Assembly: GCA_946541435.1 (NCBI GenBank)
Contig: CAMNJK010000066.1
Location: 1 to 7,815, forward strand
Length of the DNA stretch: 7,815 bases
Direction of reading: 5' to 3'
Source of the DNA: an uncultured Bacillota bacterium
GTDB lineage: Bacteria > Bacillota > Clostridia > Peptostreptococcales > Anaerovoracaceae
A program made the position numbers and the translations under genes. Positions 1 to 5,854 of this stretch are shown piece after piece. The notes beneath the pieces were generated by a model, which worked only from the letters and a program-made list of their open reading frames with translations, was not told the origin of the DNA and made no database searches. Positions within the stretch are counted from its first letter, which is position 1, and each line of letters begins with the position of its first letter.

Positions 1-1
1 G

Positions 2-796
2 ACCGCGGCCAAGACAGCCAGCGAGGAGAAGAAACCCAACGGCTATTTCGAGATCCCCACCCGGGAAGCCTTTGTCAATCTGCTCACGGACCGGGATGTG
101 AAGGTGCTCTATACCGTGGGGGCGAAGACAGCGGAGAAGCTGAACCGCATGGGCATCTACAAGGTCCGGGACATCCGCGAGCGAAAAGAGGATGTCATCC
201 GCCAGCTGGGCAAACAGGGAGCCTGGATCACCCAGCTTGCCTTCGGCATCGATGACCGGAAGGTGACGCCTTACCGGCCGGAGGACGCCAAGTCCGTCAG
301 CCGGGAGATCACCTTTCAGGAGGACGTGGAGGACTATGAGTTTCTTGAGGATGTGCTGCTGCTCCTGGCCCTGTGCACATCCCACCGGGCCCTGCGCACC
401 GGACTCCACGGGGGCGGGGTGACACTGAAGCTGACCTATAAAGACATGAAGAACATCACCAGGTCCAGGCTGGCCAGAGACGCAGATTCGGCTGCGGTGA
501 TCTGGCAGGAGACCAGGGATATGCTGCGGCAGGTGGAGAAGCGTCCGGTCAGGCTGATCGGCGCCGGGATCTACAACATGTCGGAAAATGGAGAAACCCA
601 GATCAGCATCGATGATCTGATGGGAAATCCCGCCACGGAGAGGATCAGCAGGATCGAAGAGGGCCTGAAGCAGCTCCGGCGCAGATATGGACTTGATTTT
701 GCCGGAAATCTTGATAAACTTTACAGAAATGATGTGCTTCACCGGACGGTGGAGTACATGCGAAAACACAAAAATACGGAGGTCGGAAATGAGTAA
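2..796 (+). CDS. dinB: DNA polymerase IV / Y-family translesion polymerase, C-terminal part (5' end outside window)
   Basis: The reading frame is open from base 2 and stops at TAA 794-796, giving 264 codons of a protein whose catalytic palm lies before the window. Family members copy past damaged template bases in the cytoplasm at the cost of fidelity. Visible parts are a G-Y-F-E-I segment at bases 44-58, and a helix-hairpin-helix thumb segment (V-G-A-K-T-A-E-K-L then G-I-Y-K-V-R-D-I) at about 113-178. The little-finger/PAD domain fills roughly 270-620, including S-V-S-R-E-I-T-F and R-P-V-R-L-I-G. Q-I-S-I-D-D-L at 599-619 sits where relatives usually carry a beta-clamp-binding Q-x-x-L-F-type motif, so clamp contact may be degenerate (inference). 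The next gene starts inside its last codons, so co-transcription is likely. The exact subfamily (DinB or UmuC-like) cannot be fixed without the N-terminus. Confidence 0.87.
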   Translation, partial: TAAKTASEEKKPNGYFEIPTREAFVNLLTDRDVKVLYTVGAKTAEKLNRMGIYKVRDIRERKEDVIRQLGKQGAWITQLAFGIDDRKVTPYRPEDAKSVSREITFQEDVEDYEFLEDVLLLLALCTSHRALRTGLHGGGVTLKLTYKDMKNITRSRLARDADSAAVIWQETRDMLRQVEKRPVRLIGAGIYNMSENGETQISIDDLMGNPATERISRIEEGLKQLRRRYGLDFAGNLDKLYRNDVLHRTVEYMRKHKNTEVGNE

Positions 797-1415
797 GGTT
801 TTGTTGCTGAACGGAAGCCCCCATGCCGGCGGGTGCACCGCCAGAGCCCTGCAGGAAGTGGCGGCTGCCCTTGAAAAAGAAGGAATCGAAACCGAAACCA
901 TCCATTTCGGCGGTGATGATATCCGCGGCTGCATTGCCTGCGGTTACTGCGCGGAACACGGTGCATGTGTATTTCATGACAAGGTGAATGAAACGGCCCC
1001 GAAGTTTGAACAGGCGGACGGACTGATCATCGGCAGCCCGGTCTATTATGGTTCTCCGGCAGGAACAGCCCTGGCCTTCCTGGACCGTCTCTTCTTCAGC
1101 ACGGGTTTTTCCAAGCAGATGAAGGTGGGCGCCGCGGTGGTGAGCTGACGGCGGGGCGGCAATCCACCGACTTTTGATGCCCTGAACAAGTACTTCACCA
1201 TCAGCGGTATGCCGGTGGCCTCCAGCACCTACTGGAACCAGGTCCATGGCCATACTGCCGCGGACGTGGAGAAGGACCTGGAGGGCCTGCAGACCATGCG
1301 CAATCTGGGCCGGAACATGGCATTCCTGATCCGGGCCATCGGGGCGGAACGCGCAAAGGCTGGCCTGCCTTTGGAAGAGCGCGATGTCTTTACCAGCTTC
1401 GCAGATGGGAAGTAA
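789..1415 (+). CDS. Flavodoxin-fold NADPH-dependent FMN reductase family protein with in-frame TGA at codon 120 (selenoprotein candidate or pseudogene)
   Basis: A predicted cytoplasmic FMN-binding oxidoreductase of about 208 residues, the usual length for the family. The start ATG at 789 has GGAGG at 778-782 six bases upstream and overlaps the polymerase gene by 8 bp. The N-terminus M-S-K-V-L-L-L-N-G-S-P-H is the flavodoxin beta strand and phosphate loop. Residues 48-60 carry C-x-x-C-x-x-C-x5-C (Cys 48, 51, 54, 60), and G-S-P-V-Y-Y at 82-87 is the flavin-contact segment. Codon 120 (1146-1148) is TGA, after which the same frame runs 88 codons to TAA with typical family sequence (F-D-A-L-N-K-Y-F, Y-W-N-Q-V-H-G, G-L-Q-T-M-R-N-L-G). 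From memory of the family, a Cys followed by R-R-G-G is normal there. The locus therefore encodes either a selenoprotein, a freshly broken gene giving a 119-residue fragment, or a sequence error. Natural substrate unknown. Confidence 0.8.
1146..1148 (+). other. In-frame TGA replacing an expected cysteine codon
   Basis: The codon lies in frame between V-V-S and R-R-G-G of the flavoprotein. One base change from TGC or TGT would produce it. Other genes here end in TGA (1695-1697, and both genes of the minus-strand operon), so TGA is a normal stop in this genome and not a general sense codon. The base after it is C, a weak-termination context in bacteria. Whether it is read as selenocysteine cannot be settled from this window. 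Confidence 0.9.
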
Positions 1416-1433
1416 GGCGGCAGAACATTGACC

Positions 1434-1697
1434 ATGAGCGATAAAAGCAGACAACTGTATGAACTGATGCTGCAGAAAGGGTACCCGGAGGAGTTCGCAG
1501 CGCTGATCGCGGGGGAGATGCGCACGGAGTTTACCGCCATGCGTATGCTGGGATATATCAGCCGCAGTCAGCGCCTGCCTCTGGAAGAGGTGGCGGATGA
1601 GATGCTCGCCATCCTGAGCGACCGGGACAGGATCCGGGACAAGCATCTTCTGGAGCACGCCCAGTCGAAGATCAACGAGATGTACAGGAATCAGTGA
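1434..1697 (+). CDS. Small conserved-looking hypothetical protein (87-89 aa)
   Basis: I cannot name a function. The product is short, charged and probably all-helical, with no signal peptide or membrane segment. Recognisable stretches are K-G-Y-P-E-E-F-A near the start, M-R-M-L-G-Y-I in the middle and L-P-L-E-E-V-A-D-E-M-L-A-I after it. This pattern resembles small unknown proteins I associate with Clostridia, but no domain name comes to mind. The start is ambiguous. ATG 1434 is given here, yet the Shine-Dalgarno-like AAGGCGG at 1414-1420 lies 13 bases from it and only 7 bases from an in-frame TTG at 1428, which would add two residues. It follows the flavoprotein stop by 12-18 bases, so it is probably the last gene of that run. 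Its final 26 bp overlap the 3' end of the opposing beta-glucosidase gene, and it ends in TGA. Confidence 0.72.
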   Translation: MSDKSRQLYELMLQKGYPEEFAALIAGEMRTEFTAMRMLGYISRSQRLPLEEVADEMLAILSDRDRIRDKHLLEHAQSKINEMYRNQ

Positions 1698-3126
1698 GGC
1701 GGCGGATCAGATCCCCGTACCAGAAGGCGCTGTCCTTGGGGATCCGCTGCTGGTTCCGGTAGTCGATGTAGATCAGGCCGAACCGGTCATCGTAGCCGGA
1801 ATGCCACTCCAGATTGTCCGTCAGGGACCAGTGGAAGTAGCCCTTCACCGGGATGCCGTCACGGCAGGCCAGAGCCAGCTCCTCCAGATAGGAGGTCAGA
1901 AAATCGATGCGGTCGGGGTCATGCACCAGGCCGTCCCGGAAGATCCGGTCATGGCATCCCTGGCCGTTTTCGGTGACGATCACCGGAAGGCCGTATCGTT
2001 CATGGACCAGGCGGCAGGCCCAGTAGATCACCGGCGGGGTGACAGGCCACTTGAGGGATGTTCGGGGATAGCCGGGATATCGCTCCGCCGGCCGGTAATC
2101 CTGCCCGGGGTCCAGTTCCGTTCCGTTATAGACATTGAGACCGATGAAGTCCAAAGGCTGGCAGATCACCGCCAGATCCGCCGGGCTTATTTTTTTTGCG
2201 GGTTCGGACCAGGGTGAGACCGGGTCGTCCGGATAGGCACCGCGGCAGACCGGGTCCAGGAACCACTGGTGATTGAACCAGAAATTGTCCGCCGGACCTG
2301 CAGAAGAACCATCCATGGATTCAGTCATGGGTGTATGAAAGGTGAAGTCCGCCAGCGCCTGTGGGGTGATTTCGGGATGATCCTGCAGATAACCCACGGA
2401 ACCGGTGGAGGAGATGCCGATCTGCGCCTCCGGACAGATGCTGCGGATGGTCTCCGCCGCAAGACCGTGGGCCAGCAGAAGATGATGCCAGCAGGTGAAG
2501 GTCTCCCGGGCAGTCAGGCACAGCCCCGGCGCATGCAGACCGGCAGCATGACCCAGTCCCACGATGATCTGGGGCTCATTGATGGTGATAAAATGACGGA
2601 CCTTTCCCTGAAAACGCCGTACGATCACTTCCGTATACGCCCGGAAGGCAGATGCGGTCTCGCGGTTCAGCCAGCCGCCTTTTTCCTGCAGGGCCTGGGG
2701 CAGGTCCCAGTGATAGAGGGTGAGCCAGGGGGTGATGCCCCGGGCCAGGCAGCCGTCGATCAGACGCTCATAGTATGCCAGGCCGGCTTCGTTGACCCTG
2801 CCGGTCCCTTCCGGGATGACGCGGGGCCAGCTGACGCTGAACCGGTAATTGGGAATGGCCAGCCTTTGGAGAAGGTCCAGGTCTTCTTCGAATCTGTGGT
2901 AACCGTCGCAGGCTGTGTCTCCGGTGTGGCCGTCCGCGATGCGTCCCGGTTCGTGGGAAAAAACGTCCCAGATGGAAGGGCCTTTTCCGTCCTCAAAAGC
3001 GCCGCCCTCTGTCTGATAGGAGGCGCTGGCGGCTCCCCAGATAAAGTCCCGGGGAAAACCGCGAAAAGTATCCTGTTTCTGTTTCATCTGTGTGCTCTGA
3101 GTTGAAGTCATGATTCTTTGCTCCAT
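1672..3126 (-). CDS. GH1 family beta-glucosidase
   Basis: A 484-residue cytoplasmic retaining glycosidase (no signal peptide), close to the usual 450-480 for GH1, that would release glucose from cellobiose, short cello-oligosaccharides or other beta-glucosides. The N-terminal signature F-I-W-G-A-A-S-A-S-Y-Q-T-E-G is at 28-41, with sugar-binding Gln38 and His139. The acid/base Glu184 is in T-I-N-E-P and the nucleophile Glu386 in V-T-E-N-G. E440-W441, followed by G-Y-D-D-R-F-G, is the arrangement of enzymes acting on free glucosides rather than 6-phospho-glucosides. Start 3126 is preceded by AGGA seven bases upstream; an internal ATG at 3111, which has GGAG about nine bases ahead, is a plausible alternative that drops five residues. 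It lies 24 bp after the phosphorylase stop on the same strand, so it is almost certainly the second gene of that operon. True specificity (gluco-, galacto- or aryl-) is not visible. Confidence 0.93.
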   Translation of the reverse strand: MEQRIMTSTQSTQMKQKQDTFRGFPRDFIWGAASASYQTEGGAFEDGKGPSIWDVFSHEPGRIADGHTGDTACDGYHRFEEDLDLLQRLAIPNYRFSVSWPRVIPEGTGRVNEAGLAYYERLIDGCLARGITPWLTLYHWDLPQALQEKGGWLNRETASAFRAYTEVIVRRFQGKVRHFITINEPQIIVGLGHAAGLHAPGLCLTARETFTCWHHLLLAHGLAAETIRSICPEAQIGISSTGSVGYLQDHPEITPQALADFTFHTPMTESMDGSSAGPADNFWFNHQWFLDPVCRGAYPDDPVSPWSEPAKKISPADLAVICQPLDFIGLNVYNGTELDPGQDYRPAERYPGYPRTSLKWPVTPPVIYWACRLVHERYGLPVIVTENGQGCHDRIFRDGLVHDPDRIDFLTSYLEELALACRDGIPVKGYFHWSLTDNLEWHSGYDDRFGLIYIDYRNQQRIPKDSAFWYGDLIRRLTDSCTSR

Positions 3127-3150
3127 ACGAAAATCCTGCTCAGTTGATTG

Positions 3151-5586
3151 TCAGCCCATGATCACCTGCACGTTCAGCTCGCTGACAGCGCAGGGAATGG
3201 GAATGATATTGCCGCTGACAGGCTGGCCGTTCACAGTCATGGACCGGACACCTTTCTCAGCGCCGTCCGGGTTGCTGACGGTGATGTTGTAAGTAGAATT
3301 CCGGAATTTCCGGGTGCAGGTAAAGCCCTTCCAGTCGGCGGGGATACAGGGGTCGATCTCAAGGCCATGGAGGGTGGGACGGATGCCCAGGATGTGCTGG
3401 CTCATGGCGGTGAAGGTCCAGGCGGCCGTTCCCGTCAGCCAGCTGTTTTTGCCTTCGCCCGGTCTGGAGGAATCCCGGCCGGCGATCATCTGACAGTAGA
3501 CATAGGGCTCGGTGCGGTGGATCTCACTGATGTCCTCCAGATAGATGGGGCAGGTCCTGCGGAAAAGGTCAAAGGCCCGCGATCCATGACCCAGCTGGGT
3601 CTCTGCGCAGACGATCCAGGGATTGTTGTGGCAGAAGATGCCGGCGTTTTCCTTATAGCCCGGCGGGTAGGAGGTGATCTCACCCAGCTCCGGATGGTAC
3701 CTGGTGTATGCCGGCTGCAGAAGGACGATGCCGTAATTGGTCTCCAGACGATCGGCAACGCTGTCCAGGGCCTGCTGGGCCTGGCCGGTTTCTACGCCGA
3801 TGCCGGCCATCACGCACATGCCCTGGGGTTCGATGAAGATCTGTCCTTCTTCGCAGACCTTGCTGCCCACAGGATTGGAGAAGGCATCGTAGGCTCTGCG
3901 GAACCATGCGCCGTCCCAGCCCGCATCCAGGACTACCCGGGTCATGTCGTCCGCATCTTTGTCTGCCTGATCAGCTTCAAATGTCAGGTCCATCATGCGG
4001 CAGATCTCCGCGTATTCCCGGCTGTACTTGACGAACATGCCGGCAATGAAGACACTTTCTGCCACAGGACCGTCGCTGGGGCCGGTGATCTGGAAACTTT
4101 CGCCGGGTTCTTCGGAGAAACAGTTGAGGTTCAGGCAGTCGTTCCAGTCAGCGCGTCCGATCAGAGGCAGGCCGTGGGGGCCCAGATGCTTCCGGGTATA
4201 TCCGATGCTCCGGCGCAGATGCTCCATCAGAGGCGCTGCGTTGCTTTCGTCATTGTCAAAGGGACAGACTTCATCCAGGATGGACGTGTCTCCGGTTTCT
4301 CTTAAGTAAGCGGCGGTACCGGCGATGAGCCAGAGGGGGTCATCGTTGAAGCCGCTGCCCACGCCCATATTGCCCCGCTTGGTCAGGGGCTGGTACTGGT
4401 GATAGGTGCTGCCGTCGGGGAACTGGGTGCTTGCGATGTCCAGGATCCGTTCTCTGGCCCGGGCCGGGATCAGGTGTACGAATCCCAGCAGATCCTGGCA
4501 GGAGTCCCTAAATCCCATGCCCCGGCCCATACCGCTCTCAAAGTAGCTGGCGGACCGGCTCATATTGAAGGTCACCATGCACTGATACTGATTCCAGGTG
4601 TTGACCAGACGGTTCAGCTTGGGGTCGCTGCTTTCGATATGATAAACGGAAAGCAGTTCCTGCCAGTAGGTGTGCAGATCTTCCAGAGCGCTGTCGAACT
4701 GATCATCCGTACGGAACCGGGACAGGACAGCCTTTGCAGGAGCCTTGTTGATGACGCCCGGCGCTTCGAATTTCTGATCTTTTGGGTTTTCACAGAAGGC
4801 CAGGACGAAGATCCTGGAGACCGACTCTCCGGGCTTCAGGACCAGTTTCATATGATGGCTTCCGATGGGGGCCCAGCCGTGGGCAATGCTGTTCCGGCTG
4901 GCGCCATCGAAGACGGCGGCGGGGTTTGCCGGTCCGCGGTAGGGGCCGGTGAAGGATTCCCGGTCGGTGTCGAAGCCATCCACAGGGGCGTTGACAGAGA
5001 AGACAGCGTAGTGCCGCCGGCGTTCCCGGTATTCTGTCTTGTGGTAGATCTCGCTTCCCATGACTTCCACTTCACCTACGGAATAGTTCCGCTGGAAGTT
5101 GGAACTGTCATCCATGGCGTCCCACAGGCAGAATTCAATGAAGCTGAAGAGGTGGATCTCTTTGCTTTCTTTCGTTTCGTTGGTCAGGGTGATCCGGGTC
5201 AGTTCACAGTTCTCCTGCAGAGGAACGAAGACCTCCTGACGGGCGGTGAGTCCGTTTTTGCTTCCTTCTATAATAGTGTATCCCAGGCCGTGGCGGCAGC
5301 TGTAGCTGTCCAGTTCCGTCTGGGTGGGCTGCCAGCCGGGGTTCCATACGGTATCACCATCCTTGATATAGTAGTAATGGCCATTGCTGTCCAATGGCGT
5401 ATTGTTGTATCTGTAGCGTGTGAGCCGCAGCAGGCGGGCGTCTCTGCAGAAACAGTATCCGCCGCCGGTGTTGGAGATCAGGCGGAAGAACTCCTGGCTT
5501 CCCAGGTAGTTGATCCAGGGCAGGGGAGTCCTGGGGTCGTTGATCACATATTCCTGACGATCGTCATCAAAGTATCCGTATTTCAT
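3151..5586 (-). CDS. cbp: Cellobiose phosphorylase (GH94)
   Basis: An 811-residue cytoplasmic enzyme expected to convert cellobiose plus phosphate to alpha-glucose-1-phosphate and glucose, saving ATP in cellulose-derived sugar use. Length and sequence match clostridial cellobiose phosphorylases as I remember them from end to end, from M-K-Y-G-Y-F-D-D at the N-terminus to the final V-I-M-G. The first ~270 residues form the beta-sandwich domain, a helical linker follows, and an (alpha/alpha)6 barrel carries the active site. Key segments are [11 protein letters not shown] at 356-366, [10 protein letters not shown] at 477-486 with the proton-donor Asp483, and the phosphate-site region I-F-C-H-N-N at 650-655. 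The start ATG at 5586 has AAAGGAA nine to ten bases upstream. It is first in an operon with the GH1 gene and is transcribed divergently from the LacI-type regulator. Cellodextrin phosphorylases are longer (near 980 residues), so a disaccharide substrate is favoured. Confidence 0.95.
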   Translation of the reverse strand: MKYGYFDDDRQEYVINDPRTPLPWINYLGSQEFFRLISNTGGGYCFCRDARLLRLTRYRYNNTPLDSNGHYYYIKDGDTVWNPGWQPTQTELDSYSCRHGLGYTIIEGSKNGLTARQEVFVPLQENCELTRITLTNETKESKEIHLFSFIEFCLWDAMDDSSNFQRNYSVGEVEVMGSEIYHKTEYRERRRHYAVFSVNAPVDGFDTDRESFTGPYRGPANPAAVFDGASRNSIAHGWAPIGSHHMKLVLKPGESVSRIFVLAFCENPKDQKFEAPGVINKAPAKAVLSRFRTDDQFDSALEDLHTYWQELLSVYHIESSDPKLNRLVNTWNQYQCMVTFNMSRSASYFESGMGRGMGFRDSCQDLLGFVHLIPARARERILDIASTQFPDGSTYHQYQPLTKRGNMGVGSGFNDDPLWLIAGTAAYLRETGDTSILDEVCPFDNDESNAAPLMEHLRRSIGYTRKHLGPHGLPLIGRADWNDCLNLNCFSEEPGESFQITGPSDGPVAESVFIAGMFVKYSREYAEICRMMDLTFEADQADKDADDMTRVVLDAGWDGAWFRRAYDAFSNPVGSKVCEEGQIFIEPQGMCVMAGIGVETGQAQQALDSVADRLETNYGIVLLQPAYTRYHPELGEITSYPPGYKENAGIFCHNNPWIVCAETQLGHGSRAFDLFRRTCPIYLEDISEIHRTEPYVYCQMIAGRDSSRPGEGKNSWLTGTAAWTFTAMSQHILGIRPTLHGLEIDPCIPADWKGFTCTRKFRNSTYNITVSNPDGAEKGVRSMTVNGQPVSGNIIPIPCAVSELNVQVIMG

Positions 5587-5610
5587 GAGTTCTGTTCCTT
5601 TCTGCCTGTG

Positions 5611-5624
5611 AACGAAGTTTCGTT
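5611..5624. promoter_or_regulatory. Inverted repeat AACGAA-GT-TTCGTT ahead of the phosphorylase ribosome-binding site
   Basis: This 14-bp repeat uses the same half-sites as the promoter-proximal operator but with a 2-bp spacer. It ends nine bases upstream, in the mRNA sense, of the AAAGGAA Shine-Dalgarno at 5601-5595. As RNA it could form a 5-bp hairpin with a four-base loop. Operator, roadblock and RNA roles cannot be told apart by eye. Confidence 0.5.
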
Positions 5625-5628
5625 ATTC

Positions 5629-5646
5629 AGCGAAGCAAGTTTCGCT
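5629..5646. promoter_or_regulatory. Inverted repeat AGCGAA-N6-TTCGCT in the phosphorylase leader
   Basis: The arms at 5629-5634 and 5641-5646 are perfect. The layout (6-bp arms, 6-bp spacer) is the same as at 5671-5688, with one compensated base change in each arm (A to G, T to C). It could be an auxiliary operator about 50 bp downstream of the start, or a 6-bp hairpin with a six-base loop in the mRNA leader. Confidence 0.5.
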
Positions 5647-5652
5647 TTTGAA

Positions 5653-5671
5653 TAAAATATGCGATATTTTA
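5653..5671. repeat. AT-rich inverted repeat in the phosphorylase leader
   Basis: TAAAATAT (5653-5660) and ATATTTTA (5664-5671) are perfect 8-bp arms around GCG. The sequence differs from the AACGAA sites and could be a second protein site, a weak RNA hairpin in the leader, or chance in an AT-rich stretch. Confidence 0.45.
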
Positions 5672-5688
5672 ACGAATACGATTTCGTT
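5671..5688. promoter_or_regulatory. Inverted repeat AACGAA-N6-TTCGTT (candidate operator)
   Basis: The perfect 6-bp arms at 5671-5676 and 5683-5688 share the right arm with the larger repeat at 5681-5702. This gives three half-sites starting exactly 12 bp apart (5671, 5683, 5695), about one helical turn each. It falls just downstream of the predicted phosphorylase start. Confidence 0.55.
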
Positions 5689-5702
5689 GAAATCAACGAA
5701 AT
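5681..5702. promoter_or_regulatory. Probable repressor operator over the phosphorylase promoter start
   Basis: Two perfect 10-bp arms, ATTTCGTTGA (5681-5690) and TCAACGAAAT (5693-5702), are separated by AA. The repeat covers the last bases of the -10 and the predicted transcription start. A neighbouring half-site AACGAA at 5671-5676 forms a second overlapping repeat, AACGAA-N6-TTCGTT (5671-5688). The adjacent LacI-family protein is the obvious candidate binder (inference). Confidence 0.7.
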
Positions 5703-5730
5703 TATACATTATCGGAATGAGTCTTGTAAA
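5701..5730 (-). promoter_or_regulatory. Predicted sigma-A promoter of the phosphorylase/beta-glucosidase operon
   Basis: Reading the minus strand, -35 TTTACA (5730-5725) and a perfect -10 TATAAT (5706-5701) are 18 bp apart, which places the start near 5694. This predicts a leader of about 107 nt before the phosphorylase ATG. The -10 and start overlap a strong inverted repeat, as expected for a repressed sugar operon. Confidence 0.72.
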
Positions 5731-5737
5731 TACCATT

Positions 5738-5749
5738 AACGAAAACGTT
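5738..5749. promoter_or_regulatory. AACG-AAAA-CGTT inverted repeat between the divergent promoters (candidate LacI-family operator)
   Basis: The 12-bp inverted repeat contains ACGAAAACGT (5739-5748), and CG-centred AAACGTTT at 5743-5750 overlaps it. CG-centred A/T-flanked sites of this sort are typical of LacI-family operators. It lies upstream of the -35 of both divergent promoters. A degenerate CcpA cre site is an alternative reading. Confidence 0.5.
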
Positions 5750-5761
5750 TGAAATTTATGA

Positions 5762-5790
5762 TTGACAAGACAAAACTGACAGGCTACAAT
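5762..5790 (+). promoter_or_regulatory. Predicted sigma-A promoter of the LacI-family regulator
   Basis: A consensus -35 TTGACA (5762-5767) and a -10 TACAAT (5785-5790) are separated by the ideal 17 bp, predicting a start near 5797. The start falls inside the repeat at 5795-5808, which suggests autorepression. Confidence 0.75.
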
Positions 5791-5794
5791 GAAG

Positions 5795-5808
5795 ATACGA
5801 AAACGTAT
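5795..5808. promoter_or_regulatory. ATACG-AAAA-CGTAT operator-like repeat at the regulator start site
   Basis: Perfect 5-bp arms flank AAAA. The core ACGAAAACGT (5797-5806) is identical to the copy at 5739-5748, 58 bp away. Its position right after the -10 of the regulator promoter is what an autoregulatory operator would have. Confidence 0.6.
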
Positions 5809-5854
5809 TCGCTAACGGTCAAAGGGTATACTGCAGGACGGAAAGGAGAAAACA

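Noticed and set aside
687..788. Upstream in-frame extension of the flavoprotein to 687
   Set aside because: ATG 789 has a perfect GGAGG six bases upstream and gives the canonical flavodoxin N-terminus; the extension lies inside polymerase coding sequence.
1146..1148. TGA read as tryptophan or glycine under an alternative genetic code
   Set aside because: Several intact genes in the window end with TGA at expected family C-termini, so the standard code applies.
645..1658. 337-codon minus-strand frame across the polymerase, flavoprotein and small gene
   Set aside because: It is antisense to three genes with family-like products, has no recognisable motif, and its His/Arg/Gln-rich composition is typical of shadow frames.
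5611..5646. Intrinsic terminator or attenuator in the phosphorylase leader
   Set aside because: Hairpins are AT-containing and short, and no run of U follows either one in the transcript.
3148..5655. Two long open frames on the + strand (385 and 418 codons) opposite the phosphorylase
   Set aside because: They lie entirely antisense to a gene with strong end-to-end family identity. The translations are low in recognisable motifs and look like mirror frames of a GC-rich gene.
5587..5854. CRISPR array or origin of replication suggested by repeated short motifs between the divergent genes
   Set aside because: Repeats are 6-10 bp half-sites in inverted pairs tied to promoters, without regular 25-35-bp repeats and spacers; DnaA-box clusters were not seen.
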